A stretch of DNA of 64,000 nucleotides, from assembly GCA_027623325.1 (NCBI GenBank), contig JAQBXY010000010.1, forward strand, positions 25,983 through 89,982, given 5' to 3'. The notes under the pieces were generated by a model. That model was not told the DNA's origin and did no database searches. It saw only the letters and a program-made list of their open reading frames with translations. Made by a program: the position numbers and the translations under genes. The DNA is from Gemmatimonadota bacterium. Lineage in GTDB: Bacteria; Gemmatimonadota; Gemmatimonadetes; Longimicrobiales; Gaopeijiaceae. Position 1 is the first letter of the stretch, and every line of letters begins with the position of its first letter. Below, piece by piece: positions 26,214 to 35,506 of the stretch.

Positions 26214-27388
26214 CTCGACAGCTCCCGGTCGAAAGCAGCGAGTGGAGTATCCTCGCTGTCGTAGACGGCTCGCCCATCTACCATGTGACCCAGGTGGAGA
26301 CTCCTGCGCACGAGATGGCTGGCCAGAAACTGCCGTTTGACGTTCCGGAAGCCAAAGAAGACGTCGCCGCCCTGTAGCGTGATGGGAGCATCAAAATCAC
26401 GGGCGAGATCGCGCAACGCGGCCTCCACGACGCCGCGATTCACCGTCTGCTTTCCTGCCCGCCCCTGAATGAACCGAACCGTGCGATCGAGTGAGACGAC
26501 GCCCTTACCCGCTAAGGATGTCTCCACCACGTAGCCCAGGGCGTATCGTCGCAACGTCTTGACCTGACGAAAACGAAAGTGACGGTGATTTCGCACCACG
26601 GCGAGTGAGCCACCGGCCACCAACACGACACCGGCCGCCAGCACCGCGACGGCCGCGGAGCCAACGGCGACGGACAGCAGCAGGGGCACACTGGCGACCA
26701 TGACGCCCCCGGCACCGACCGCAGCGACGCCGGCCTTGGCCCACCTGCGGCTCCTTCGTGAATGGTCCATGGGGTCGTCGGAACGGACCCACGCCGGGCG
26801 TGGTTCACGCGGATCGAAACGACCCAACACGCTCGTCATCAGCTCCGGAAACGCGTACACCACGTGCCCGTCCAATCCGGAGTGCGGCTCTCCGCCGTAG
26901 TAGGACACCAATCGCTGCATCTCCACCTCGGCCTCAGCGAGTGGGAGTCCCGTTTGCTCGATCAGCTCCGCCAGGCTGATCACGCCCTCGCGAGCCCGAA
27001 TCAGTCTGAGGGTTCTTCGGTCGAACACGATCTGTCGGGCCCGGGCGAGCGCCCTGTCTGGTTTCCGCTCGGGGATCCGCTCTCCGGTCCGCCGTTTCTG
27101 GACGGCTTCCGAAGGGACGCCGGTCGCCCGGTAGGTCAGGTCGCCGCCCTCGAGCACTCGGACCTGCCCCACCCCCGTCGCCATCAGCTGATCGATCGAC
27201 GCGTCGAGTTCGGCGCGAGACAACCCGGTGAGCGTCAGGAGGTCACCGAGCGTGGCCTCCCCGCCCAAGGCCCGCAACGCGTGCAGGACTTGGTCTCGAG
27301 CATCGACTGATTGGGTGGGTTCCGACACGCCGACCGTTACTCCCGGTGGAGAAGTCGGGGTAGCATAGCCTCCCGACCAGCCCGGCAC
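26165..27388 (-). CDS. Unrecognised protein: winged-helix-like N-terminus and two central membrane helices
   Basis: The 407-residue frame starts at GTG 27388; GTG 27328 with GGGAG upstream is an alternative. Residues of about 28-85 (DQVLHALRALGGEATLGDL, TGLSRAELDASIDQLM) and 125-165 (LRLIRAREGVISLAELIEQ, TGLPLAEAEVEMQRLV) resemble repeated winged-helix units. Two hydrophobic helices follow at about 220-262 (AGVAAVGAGGVMVASVPLLL; AVAVLAAGVVLVAGG), then a soluble domain with KTLRRYALGYVVETSLAGKG. I do not recognise the family. A membrane-tethered regulator is possible (inference). The 3' end overlaps the propeller gene by 49 bases. Confidence 0.7.
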   Translation of the reverse strand: MPGWSGGYATPTSPPGVTVGVSEPTQSVDARDQVLHALRALGGEATLGDLLTLTGLSRAELDASIDQLMATGVGQVRVLEGGDLTYRATGVPSEAVQKRRTGERIPERKPDRALARARQIVFDRRTLRLIRAREGVISLAELIEQTGLPLAEAEVEMQRLVSYYGGEPHSGLDGHVVYAFPELMTSVLGRFDPREPRPAWVRSDDPMDHSRRSRRWAKAGVAAVGAGGVMVASVPLLLSVAVGSAAVAVLAAGVVLVAGGSLAVVRNHRHFRFRQVKTLRRYALGYVVETSLAGKGVVSLDRTVRFIQGRAGKQTVNRGVVEAALRDLARDFDAPITLQGGDVFFGFRNVKRQFLASHLVRRSLHLGHMVDGRAVYDSEDTPLAAFDRELSSYSRPDSIFQNPIPPG

Positions 27389-27407
27389 ATCGGCCGGCCC
27401 CGGCTAG

Positions 27408-27664
27408 GAGTTCACCCACGTGCTCCGGGCCCGTCCCCCAATAGTCGAACAGGATGACGCCTGAACCCATGCTGGGGTACGCCGGGTAGTTCGCCTGGAG
27501 CGTCGGGTACTGATCGGACGTATGTGTGCATTCCAGACGCCGGCCAGAATGTCCTCGCTGAGCACGGCACCGTACACGATCGTGACCGTTCCGTTCGCGG
27601 AAAGGGTTACGGTCGCGGTGTTGTTCCACGCCGCTTCGTCGTGGTCCTGGAACGATATGTCAGC
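27408..27664 (-). pseudogene. Frameshifted remnant of a secreted-protein domain
   Basis: This otherwise gene-less stretch encodes, on the minus strand, DISFQDHDEAAWNNTATVTL then NGTVTIVYGAVLSEDILAG up to VWNAH, where the frame breaks near 27520. It resumes one base over as TSDQYPTLQANYPAYPSMG and SGVILFDYWGTG. Both pieces look like one beta-rich domain found in secreted proteins with anchor-type modules. There is no start codon context, and it directly follows the stop of the next gene upstream, so it looks like a decayed gene fragment. Family uncertain. Confidence 0.45.
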
Positions 27665-28307
27665 CGATCGCGATCGCCCAGCCCATCTTGACGAGGTAGG
27701 GGGCCACTTTTTCAGGGACGACCGTGGTGGATAGGACTTCGAGCCCACCGGTCGGCTGATAGATCACGACCTGTCGCAGGAGATCGAGGCTCATGCTCCA
27801 CCGCTCCACACCCAGCACCAGAGCGTGGGGGCCGAAACTGAAACGCACCTCGGCACCCGAGTGCCAGCTGCTCATCTTCTTGTTCCACAGCCGCGCGGCA
27901 CCGATCCGAGCCCGCGGACTCACAGGCGACAAGGGAAAGGGCTCGACCAAAGCAGAGAGTTGGGTGCTGAATAGCGAAGTGCCAATCACGTCGTCTGAAT
28001 AGACCCCTCGAGTAAAGGGCACACCGATCTGGGGTGGCGCTTGGAGCGCGAGGTAGCACGTCTCCCCGCCGATGCCCAGGCTCCTTACGATCGCACCCTC
28101 TACGCCCACGAACGGTAGGATCCAATAGCTACCTCTGGCCGCGACTCCCGCCGCCCTCTGCTCGCAATAGCGCTCCGCAAACTGAGAGGGGTAGTCGACG
28201 AACGCGCCCATGTCGAAACCGGCCTCGAATCTGCGAGGCCCTGTCTGGGCCTCGACGACACCAACCAGAACGAGCTGGGCCAGCAACACATAACGAAGCG
28301 TCGTCAA
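27660..28307 (-). CDS. Hypothetical exported protein, possibly a small outer-membrane barrel
   Basis: The 215-residue protein has a signal peptide (MTTLRYVLLAQLVLVGVVEA) and alternating beta-strand character (RFEAGFDMGAFVDYP, GVAARGSYWILPFVGVEGAI, FSTQLSALVEPFPL, GAEVRFSFGPHALVLGVERW), as in eight-strand barrels such as OmpA- or OmpW-like proteins. No domain is recognised. Two Cys residues (YCEQ, ETCYL) could pair. The remnant at 27408-27664 lies immediately downstream. Confidence 0.6.
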   Translation of the reverse strand: MTTLRYVLLAQLVLVGVVEAQTGPRRFEAGFDMGAFVDYPSQFAERYCEQRAAGVAARGSYWILPFVGVEGAIVRSLGIGGETCYLALQAPPQIGVPFTRGVYSDDVIGTSLFSTQLSALVEPFPLSPVSPRARIGAARLWNKKMSSWHSGAEVRFSFGPHALVLGVERWSMSLDLLRQVVIYQPTGGLEVLSTTVVPEKVAPYLVKMGWAIAIG

Positions 28308-28494
28308 TAGGTCCTCCCTGTAGTCGCGCGGGCTCGGGAGAGTCCGCCCTCACATCTACGATCGGACAACCCCTTCCGTGACGGTCCTCGCGAGGCCAAG
28401 AGCATGACGAAACAATTATTCATGCTCAGCGTATTTCTTTCACGCTGCCGGGAGCTGAGATCGAGCCCGGAACAGCCACATCAAGGAGACAAGT

Positions 28495-29151
28495 ATGAGG
28501 ACTTTCCGTTCGATGAAGTACGTGGGGATGCTTTCGATGGCAGGTCTCGTCGCCGCATGCGGCGACAGCACAGGGCCCGACCCGGAGCCCCCGGCGGCGA
28601 CGTTGAGCGTCGTCAGTGGAGCCGGGCAGAGCGCGGTGACGGGGACAGCCCTTCCGACTCCGCTGACCGTGCGGGCGAGCCAAGGCAGCGCCGGCATGGC
28701 TGGAGTCGCGATTTCCTGGGCGGTGACCGCGGGCGGAGGAAGCGTGAACCCCACGACGTCCACAACCGACGGCAACGGCAGCGCCTCGACGACCTGGACC
28801 CTCGGTCCGAACGCCGGAGCCAACACCGTGGAGGTATCGTCGACCTCCGTTACCGGAGCGCCACTCTCCTTCACGGCAACCGGAACAGTCTTTGTTCCAC
28901 CGCCCAGCCAGGCAGCCGTGTCGGTTCAGGACAACTCCTTCAGTCCCGCCACGCGCACCCTCGCGGTGGGTGGAGACGTCACCTGGACGTGGGCCGGGTC
29001 GAATACACACAACGTGACGTTCAGCGCCGGGCCCAACTCTGTGAGCCAGGCCGCCGGCACGTTCGTGAGGAACTTCCCAACCGCGGGTTCCTTCGGATAC
29101 CTGTGCACGATCCATGGAGCCTCGATGTCGGGCACGATCACCGTCTCCTAG
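28495..29151 (+). CDS. Cupredoxin lipoprotein with Ig-like domain
   Basis: AGGAGA lies before ATG 28495. The 218-residue product has a lipobox GLVAAC (Cys 22), a Thr/Pro/Gly-rich Ig-like domain (about residues 35-130: AVTGTALPTPLTVRA, VAISWAVTAGGGSVNP, GNGSASTTWTLG) and a plastocyanin-like domain from about 138. Candidate type 1 copper ligands are His 172 (NTHNVTF), Cys 204, His 207 and Met 211 (in YLCTIHGASM). It is probably a membrane-anchored periplasmic electron carrier or copper protein. An open frame on top of it (28404-29300) is an out-of-frame shadow. Confidence 0.85.
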   Translation: MRTFRSMKYVGMLSMAGLVAACGDSTGPDPEPPAATLSVVSGAGQSAVTGTALPTPLTVRASQGSAGMAGVAISWAVTAGGGSVNPTTSTTDGNGSASTTWTLGPNAGANTVEVSSTSVTGAPLSFTATGTVFVPPPSQAAVSVQDNSFSPATRTLAVGGDVTWTWAGSNTHNVTFSAGPNSVSQAAGTFVRNFPTAGSFGYLCTIHGASMSGTITVS

Positions 29152-29277
29152 CACTTCGGGGGGCGTGGTGGCAGACGCCGCCCCACGCCCTCCGAAGATC
29201 GTTCTACTTGGCGCCGCCCTGGACGTTGTCCACGCCGAGGGCCACGATTACCCGATCGTTCCCCGGGGAGAATCGTC

Positions 29278-31782
29278 ATGCGCCGCCAGCTCTTCACTAG
29301 CCTGATCGCCCTTTGGGCCGCCCTGATGACTGCGAGCTCGACGGTCGCTCAGGTGGCGGCTCCACCTCCCAATTTCGACGACTACGTCCGACGAGTCATG
29401 GAGCGTTTTGCGGTCCCGGGGCTTTCGGTCGCGATTGTGAAGGACGGGGCCGTCGTGCTCGTGAAGGGATACGGCGTGCGCCGACTCGGCGAGAGCGATC
29501 GAGTCGACGCCGAAACGCTCTTCGGAATCGCTTCGAACACGAAGGTCTTCACGGCGACGGCGCTAGGCATCCTGGTGGAAGAGGGCAAGCTGGAATGGGA
29601 CGCGCCCGTCGTTCGGTATTTGCCGTCGTTCCAGATGTACGACCCCTGGGTGACTCGCCACATCACCGTCCGCGACTTGCTGGTGCACCGAAGCGGGCTC
29701 GGACTCGGAGCCGGGGACCTCATGTTCTGGCCACCGTCGACGTTCTCTCGCCCGGAACTCGTCGAGCGTCTGCGCTACATCCCGCCGGCGACGAGCTTTC
29801 GTAGCGCCTACGCGTACGACAACGTCCTCTACCCTGTAGCAGGTGAGGTCATCGAGGCAGTTAGCGGCCAGAGCTGGGAGGACTTCGTCGCCTCTCGGAT
29901 CTTTGGGCCTGCCGGAATGCGGGGCAGTGACGTTCGCCTCTCGCACCCAGACGCGGTGGCCAACGCTGCGATGACCCACGCCCGTGTGGACGGTACCGTC
30001 CAGGCCGTCACGCCGTACCTCGGTGATGTGGTCAACCCCGCGGGCGGAATCTTCTCGAATGCCAGCGACATGGCGCGTTGGGTCATGGTGCAGCTCGACT
30101 CCGGCCGCGTCGCTGATGGCGGGCGGGTCTTCGGACCGTCCGTCACGCGTGAACTCTGGGAACCGGTTACGCCGATTGAGTTCGGGCAGCCTCCCGCCGA
30201 GCTCGCTCCCCTGCAGCATGACTTCCAGTTCTACGCTCTCGGCCTCGGCGTCCGCGACTACCGGGGTCGCCGCATGCTGACCCACACCGGCGGGCTCCCG
30301 GGCTACCTGTCGCAGGTGGCCTTCATTCCCGACCTGAAGCTCGGGGTCGTCGTGCTCACGAACCAGGAGTCAGGTGAGGCGTTCAACGCCATCACGTACC
30401 AGGTGCTCGACCACTACCTGGGCGCTCCAGCGTGGGATTGGCTAGGTGGCTTCAGCACCGTGAAGGCTCGCGCCGACGCCGCGCTCGCGGCCTTCGAAGC
30501 GGGGACGGGGGCGGCCCGGGACGAGGCGTCCACCCCCTCTCTTTCACTCGGACGCTACGCCAGTACCTACCGGGACGCGTGGTACGGTGACATCGGCATC
30601 GCCCGGAAGGGTGAAGGACTGGAGATCCGTTTCTCCCGAAGCCCCGATCTCGTCGGCGAGATGGTGCATTGGCAGCACGACACGTTCCTCGTCCGGTGGC
30701 ACAAACGTGAGCTTCGGGCCGATGCGTTCATCACCTTCGCGCTGACTCCCGGCGGGAACATCGATCACGCGACCATGCAGCCCGCCTCGCCCGCCGTCGA
30801 CTTCAGCTTCGACTTCCAGGACCTCATGCTGATGCCGGTCCGACCGGAGTCCACCGTCCCCGCGCCGGTGTCGGCAGGTTGGCTTCCGCTCATCGGCGAA
30901 TATGCCACGGACTCCGATACGCTCTCAGTCCTCGAGCAGGACGGAGAGCTGGCCCTCCAGAAGTGGAGCGGCTCCCGATCTCGTCTCCACCCGTCGCTCG
31001 ACGGGGGATTCACGACCGACGTTGGCGAACGAGTCACCGACCGCATCGGAGCCGAGCGTGGAGGGAGCGACCTGTCCTTCGACGGTCGAATTTTCACGAG
31101 ACTGGCGCTGGGCGGGGAGGACGGAGGCACGTTCCGCATCGACCCGGTCCGACCCACCGCCGCGCTCCGCGTCGAGGCGCTCGCCGCTTCTCCTCCCGTG
31201 GAAGAAGGCGACTTCCGGGCATCCGATCTCGTGGAGTTGGTCACGCTCGATCCGACCATCAAACTCGACATCCGATATGCGACGACGAACAACTTCATGG
31301 GAGAGGCCTTCTACTCCGCACCCCGAGCCTTTCTGCAAAGGCCCGCCGCTGAAGCACTCGTGCGCGCCCATCGCTGGCTCGGCGAGCGCGGGTATGGCCT
31401 CCTGATCCACGACGGCTACCGACCGTGGTACGTCACTCGAATGTTTTGGGACGCTACGCCGGAAGATCTGCGCGTTTTCGTCGCGAATCCCGCGAACGGC
31501 TCTCGACACAACCGCGGTTCGGCGGTCGATCTCACCCTCTATGACCTCCGCACCGGCGCGCCGATCGAAATGCCCGGCGGGTATGACGAATTCTCGCCGC
31601 GCTCCTTCCCCGACTATCCCGGGGGGACCGATCGTCAACGATGGCACCGCGAACTCCTCCGCGAAGCGATGGAGCGCCAGGACTTCTCCGTCTACGAAGC
31701 CGAATGGTGGCACTTCGACTACAACGATTGGCGTAGCTATCGCATTGGGAATGAGCGCTTTGAGGCCTTGTCACTGCGCTAA
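29278..31782 (+). CDS. Fusion of beta-lactamase-like serine hydrolase (S12) and VanX-like D-Ala-D-Ala dipeptidase (M15D)
   Basis: An 834-residue secreted protein (signal ending near STVAQ). Residues of about 30-380 form a class C beta-lactamase/S12 domain with SxxK at Ser 86-Lys 89 (IASNTKVF), YDN in YAYDNVL and HTGG in MLTHTGGLPG. A middle region (about 400-640) resembles DUF3471-like beta domains found after such hydrolases. Residues of about 650-834 are VanX/DdpX-like: LDIRYATTNNF, zinc motif SRHNRGSAVD (742-751) and EWWHF (809-813). Both halves keep their active residues. The likely substrate is D-amino-acid or peptidoglycan-derived peptides in the periplasm (inference). Confidence 0.85.
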   Translation: MRRQLFTSLIALWAALMTASSTVAQVAAPPPNFDDYVRRVMERFAVPGLSVAIVKDGAVVLVKGYGVRRLGESDRVDAETLFGIASNTKVFTATALGILVEEGKLEWDAPVVRYLPSFQMYDPWVTRHITVRDLLVHRSGLGLGAGDLMFWPPSTFSRPELVERLRYIPPATSFRSAYAYDNVLYPVAGEVIEAVSGQSWEDFVASRIFGPAGMRGSDVRLSHPDAVANAAMTHARVDGTVQAVTPYLGDVVNPAGGIFSNASDMARWVMVQLDSGRVADGGRVFGPSVTRELWEPVTPIEFGQPPAELAPLQHDFQFYALGLGVRDYRGRRMLTHTGGLPGYLSQVAFIPDLKLGVVVLTNQESGEAFNAITYQVLDHYLGAPAWDWLGGFSTVKARADAALAAFEAGTGAARDEASTPSLSLGRYASTYRDAWYGDIGIARKGEGLEIRFSRSPDLVGEMVHWQHDTFLVRWHKRELRADAFITFALTPGGNIDHATMQPASPAVDFSFDFQDLMLMPVRPESTVPAPVSAGWLPLIGEYATDSDTLSVLEQDGELALQKWSGSRSRLHPSLDGGFTTDVGERVTDRIGAERGGSDLSFDGRIFTRLALGGEDGGTFRIDPVRPTAALRVEALAASPPVEEGDFRASDLVELVTLDPTIKLDIRYATTNNFMGEAFYSAPRAFLQRPAAEALVRAHRWLGERGYGLLIHDGYRPWYVTRMFWDATPEDLRVFVANPANGSRHNRGSAVDLTLYDLRTGAPIEMPGGYDEFSPRSFPDYPGGTDRQRWHRELLREAMERQDFSVYEAEWWHFDYNDWRSYRIGNERFEALSLR

Positions 31783-31854
31783 GATTCCAAGTTTGCTGCG
31801 GCCCGGGCCCGCGCCTACTTTGCGCGCACTATTCATACTGCCTGGAGGACCAGC

Positions 31855-32025
31855 ATGCGTCACAGAATCATCTGCGCCGTCGCCGCAGCGTTACTCACCA
31901 CCGCGACGTTCGGCGCGGACCCGATTTTCGCCCAAGAGACCACCGGGCTCGAAGGTGTCTGGGTGTTCACCAGTGCCGACGAGAGCAACCAGCGGGGTGC
32001 GTTCATGTTCACCTCCGGCAGCTAG
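31855..32025 (+). CDS. Short secreted peptide, possibly a truncated lipocalin-like protein
   Basis: GGAGG lies eight bases before ATG 31855. The 56-residue product has a clear signal peptide ending IFAQ, then ETTGLEGVWVFTSADESN and GAFMFTSGS, and ends at two adjacent TAG codons. The GVWVF and GAFMFT segments resemble the start of lipocalin-like (THAP4/DUF1579-type) domains, so this may be the 5' remnant of a longer gene, or a genuine small exported peptide. It precedes the M14 peptidase gene by 17 bases. Confidence 0.45.
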   Translation: MRHRIICAVAAALLTTATFGADPIFAQETTGLEGVWVFTSADESNQRGAFMFTSGS

Positions 32026-32042
32026 TAGCGAACTCTCAGCCC

Positions 32043-33725
32043 ATGCGTCGACACCTTTGCGTCGCGGTCTCACTGGTCACCGTCGGGGTCATCTCCCCGA
32101 CGGTGGCCTGTGCCCAGAGCACCGGACTCATCGACTTCGACCACTATCACACGCTGACTGAGATCGAGACGTATCTGCAGGCACTCGCGTCGCAATTCCC
32201 GGACCTCGTGACGCTCGATGTGATCGGACAGAGCCGGGAGGGCCGTGACATCTGGGCCGTCGATATCAATAACTCGGAGACCGGCCCTGCGTCGACCAAA
32301 GCCGGATTCTATGTAGACGGCAACATTCACGGAGGCGAAGTACTGGGCGGCGAGGGTGCCCTGGCCTTTCTGGATCGAATCGTGGCGGGCCACGGGCGCG
32401 ATGGGCCGCTCACCGAACTCGTAGACAACCGCGCCTTCTACATTGTCCCGATCGTGAATCCGGATGGACGCGCGATCTCCGTGGACACGCCGGAGAACCA
32501 TCGATGGAACGTGCGGCCCGTCGACGAAGACGGCGACGGCGCGTTCGACGAGGATCCGCCGGAGGACCTCGACGGAGACATGCGCATGCTTCAGATGAGG
32601 GTACGTGACCCCGGCGGTGATTGGGTCGAGCACGCCACCGACGCGCGACGCATGGTGCGCGCGGCCCGTGATGCGCCGGCGAATGGGCGCTATCGCCTCC
32701 TGACCGAGGGCGTCGACAACGACGGAGACGGTCGCTTCAATGAGGATCGGATCGGAGGCGTCGACCTCAACCGCAACTTTCCCGCCAACTGGAGCGCCGC
32801 GCAATTCGCGTCAGGGCCTTTTCCCCTCTCCGAGCCCGAGACGCATGCTCTGGTCAGGTACATCACGGAGCGCCCCAACATCGCGGCCGTCCACACCTTT
32901 CACACGAGTGGTGGACTCATCCTGCGCTTCCCGACACTCGCCGACCAGGACTGGGACTTTCCGGCGGCGGATCTCGAGGCGTACCGGCGTATTGCCGAGG
33001 ACGGGGTGACGATCACGGGATATGCGAACTACGCTTATGAAAAGCAGGTGATCGTCGACTTGATGAACCCCGGTCACGGCGTCTTCAACGACTGGGCTTC
33101 CAAGGAGTTCGGCGTACTGGCGATCACCACGGAGATGTGGGGCCACGCCATCGGCGAGGGCCAGGACGCACTCTTCGCCTGGAATGATGACGTTCTGGGC
33201 GGCACGGGCTACGTCGACTGGTACCCCTTCACCCACCCTGATCTGGGCCCCGTGGAATTGGGAGGTTGGGATCGTTGGTCGACCTCCAGCCCACCCGACG
33301 CGATGATCGCAGCAGAGGTCGACCGCAACGTCCGCTGGGTTCTCACCTTCGCGGAGAAGACACCTCAGGTCGCCGTGCTGGACGTCGAGGTGTCCCGCAC
33401 TGCCGCGGGCCTGGCGATCGGCGCGACCGTCGCGAACGTAGGATGGATGGCGACCGCCACGGTCCACGCCACGGAAGGCCTCGGGATCACCAAACCGGTA
33501 CGAGCGACCCTCGAGCTGTTCAACGCAGAGCTCGTTACGGGAGAGGCCAGCGTTCCACTCGGTGTGCTCCCCGGTCGTCAGGACGGCCGCCCGACCACGC
33601 GCGCCGTGAGCTGGACCGTGCGCATCCTCGACGGCGACGTGCCCGCGCGAGCAGTGATCGAGGTCTGGTCTGAGAAGGCGGGCACGGTGCGGCGTACGTT
33701 GGAGCTATCGGCGCGCGGACGCTAA
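32043..33725 (+). CDS. Secreted M14-family zinc carboxypeptidase
   Basis: The 560-residue protein has a signal ending near VACAQ. The M14 motifs are present: HxxE at His 96-Glu 99 (NIHGGEVLGGE), substrate-binding VDLNRNFP, a third ligand in the HTFHTSGG region (His 284 or 287) and candidate catalytic Glu in AITTEMWGH. Between the first two motifs lie Asp-rich loops (DEDGDGAFDED, DNDGDGRFNED) that look like calcium-binding repeats (inference). A C-terminal beta domain from about residue 450 follows. It likely trims C-terminal residues from extracellular peptides. Confidence 0.88.
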   Translation: MRRHLCVAVSLVTVGVISPTVACAQSTGLIDFDHYHTLTEIETYLQALASQFPDLVTLDVIGQSREGRDIWAVDINNSETGPASTKAGFYVDGNIHGGEVLGGEGALAFLDRIVAGHGRDGPLTELVDNRAFYIVPIVNPDGRAISVDTPENHRWNVRPVDEDGDGAFDEDPPEDLDGDMRMLQMRVRDPGGDWVEHATDARRMVRAARDAPANGRYRLLTEGVDNDGDGRFNEDRIGGVDLNRNFPANWSAAQFASGPFPLSEPETHALVRYITERPNIAAVHTFHTSGGLILRFPTLADQDWDFPAADLEAYRRIAEDGVTITGYANYAYEKQVIVDLMNPGHGVFNDWASKEFGVLAITTEMWGHAIGEGQDALFAWNDDVLGGTGYVDWYPFTHPDLGPVELGGWDRWSTSSPPDAMIAAEVDRNVRWVLTFAEKTPQVAVLDVEVSRTAAGLAIGATVANVGWMATATVHATEGLGITKPVRATLELFNAELVTGEASVPLGVLPGRQDGRPTTRAVSWTVRILDGDVPARAVIEVWSEKAGTVRRTLELSARGR

Positions 33726-33781
33726 GAGGAGCGGACGCAAAGAGACGAGGAAGTGAAGACGAATGGGGTCCGCTCTGGTCC

Positions 33782-35506
33782 CTATTCGCCGCCCGGCCGA
33801 TACGGTCCGAGTGAGAAGGTGCCGACCAACGACACGATTTCGCCCGACCGCCACGCGGACATCGTGTACTCCGATGCCTGCGTGCGCAGTTCACGAGCCA
33901 GCCAGCGGTAGAGTCCTTCGACGCCGCCGCCCTCCGCGAAGAACGGCTCCCCGCCGAAGGTCAACAGCACATCGCCGGGTCGAAGCCCCGCACGGGCAGC
34001 CGCACCTCCGTCCGTCACCTGCCCAATCCGCACGGCGACCTGCTCCGGTGCCGTCGGCTCGACACCCGCGGGCAGTGGAATCTCTTCCCCGCTGAATCCC
34101 ACCGTCGGAAAGCGCTCTTCGAGCGCGCCTACGGCGTACATCTCCCAGAATGAGAGCGTACCCTCCGCATGGGTCGGCTCTAATCGAGACGTGAGTGATC
34201 TCCCTTCTGCGACGGAGGCCGGAATGCGCGGCACCTCGACTTCGACCTGCGCTGCATAGACGCGGCGTTCATCCACGGTCGCACGAACATCATCCAGCGC
34301 GCCCCGAAAGGATCGTTCGAGTCGTCCCTGCCACACGCGCTGGCCGTTCACGACGACGGTGAGCGGTTGATCCAGGTCCACGAGTCGGTCGTTCAGACGC
34401 AGGCGGACGGTGCCGGTCGAGCGGGCAACGATGTGGATTTCGGTCGGGCTCACGATGCGAGCAGAAACCACTCCCTGCCGGTCGCGGGACTCCAACCAGA
34501 ACACGCGCCTCGACGTCGCAGCGATTCCACGGTGTGGCACACGCAGGACCTCGGCCGGGTCCACCCTCCGGGGACGGCTGTCGAGCCATCGGAGCACATC
34601 TGGATAGTGCTCGGAAAAGCCCTCGTGGGCCCGGTCACCGAACTCGCGATACACCAAGTCGTTGCCCAAGGCGGTGAGGATCTCGCTCAGGGCACGCGGG
34701 CCGCTCACTCCGCGGATATTCCTATCCTGCGTGCCCTCCAACACGTAGACCGGCACGGGTGCGAGACTCCGGAGCAGGTGCTCGCGCGACTCCCCCTCCG
34801 TAGAGACCGGGACGATCGCGGAGAACCAGTCGGGGTGTGCGGCCGCATACGCGATCGAGAAGTTGGACCCGAGAGAAATTCCCGTAGAGACGATGCGGTC
34901 GGGGTTGATCGAGAATCGGGCTCGTACGTCGGCGATGACAGCCCGCGCCTCTTCCGGTTGAAGGATCTCGTAGGGAAGTCGATCCTCGGTTCGACCATCC
35001 CGAGACACCACGTCGATCATGGCGGGAGAGGCGACGATCCAACCGGCGGCCTCCGTCGATTCGGACCAGACCTGGATCATGTTCAGAGCACTGCGAACCG
35101 CGCCTTCGACGCTTCCGGGCGGGCCCCCGTGCATCGCGAACATCAGGGGCCATTGCCGATCGGGGGTGTACCCGCGCGGCAGACGTACCCAGACCGGCAC
35201 GACCCGCCCACCTGGGACGTCGACGACGAACTCGTTGAGTACCTCTCCGACGGAGGGCACCCCACCCGGAGATACCGGAGGGCCAGCACGCAGGATCTCC
35301 TCGAGGTCGTGCATGTCGGCGCGGCTGGCGCCCTCGGCCCATGAGGCCTCGCGTAGAGCTGCGTCCGCCGCGGCGAAGTCGGCAGGACTCTCAGGCCATA
35401 GGTACGCGCGCACCACCCCGGCGTCGACCTGAGCATCCGCGCGCCACGGACCGCACAGGAGAAGTGCGCTCAATAGCAGCCAAGGCCGCGCCACCTTCGG
35501 CCTCAC
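33782..35506 (-). CDS. Secreted alpha/beta hydrolase with C-terminal PDZ domain
   Basis: The 574-residue protein has a signal peptide (ending RADAQ), an alpha/beta hydrolase domain of PHB-depolymerase/esterase type with oxyanion stretch AMHGGPPG, nucleophile elbow GISLGS, candidate Asp in VLEGTQDRN and His in GDRAHEGF, and after an Ig-like region a C-terminal PDZ domain (VRIGQVTDGGAAARAGLRPG). It probably cleaves esters or peptides in the periplasm. Its start overlaps the M20 gene stop by 4 bases, so they share an operon. Confidence 0.83.
   Translation of the reverse strand: MRPKVARPWLLLSALLLCGPWRADAQVDAGVVRAYLWPESPADFAAADAALREASWAEGASRADMHDLEEILRAGPPVSPGGVPSVGEVLNEFVVDVPGGRVVPVWVRLPRGYTPDRQWPLMFAMHGGPPGSVEGAVRSALNMIQVWSESTEAAGWIVASPAMIDVVSRDGRTEDRLPYEILQPEEARAVIADVRARFSINPDRIVSTGISLGSNFSIAYAAAHPDWFSAIVPVSTEGESREHLLRSLAPVPVYVLEGTQDRNIRGVSGPRALSEILTALGNDLVYREFGDRAHEGFSEHYPDVLRWLDSRPRRVDPAEVLRVPHRGIAATSRRVFWLESRDRQGVVSARIVSPTEIHIVARSTGTVRLRLNDRLVDLDQPLTVVVNGQRVWQGRLERSFRGALDDVRATVDERRVYAAQVEVEVPRIPASVAEGRSLTSRLEPTHAEGTLSFWEMYAVGALEERFPTVGFSGEEIPLPAGVEPTAPEQVAVRIGQVTDGGAAARAGLRPGDVLLTFGGEPFFAEGGGVEGLYRWLARELRTQASEYTMSAWRSGEIVSLVGTFSLGPYRPGGE

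Noticed and set aside
28404..29300. 298-codon frame over the cupredoxin lipoprotein
   Set aside because: Out-of-frame shadow; the cupredoxin frame has ribosome site, lipobox and copper ligands.
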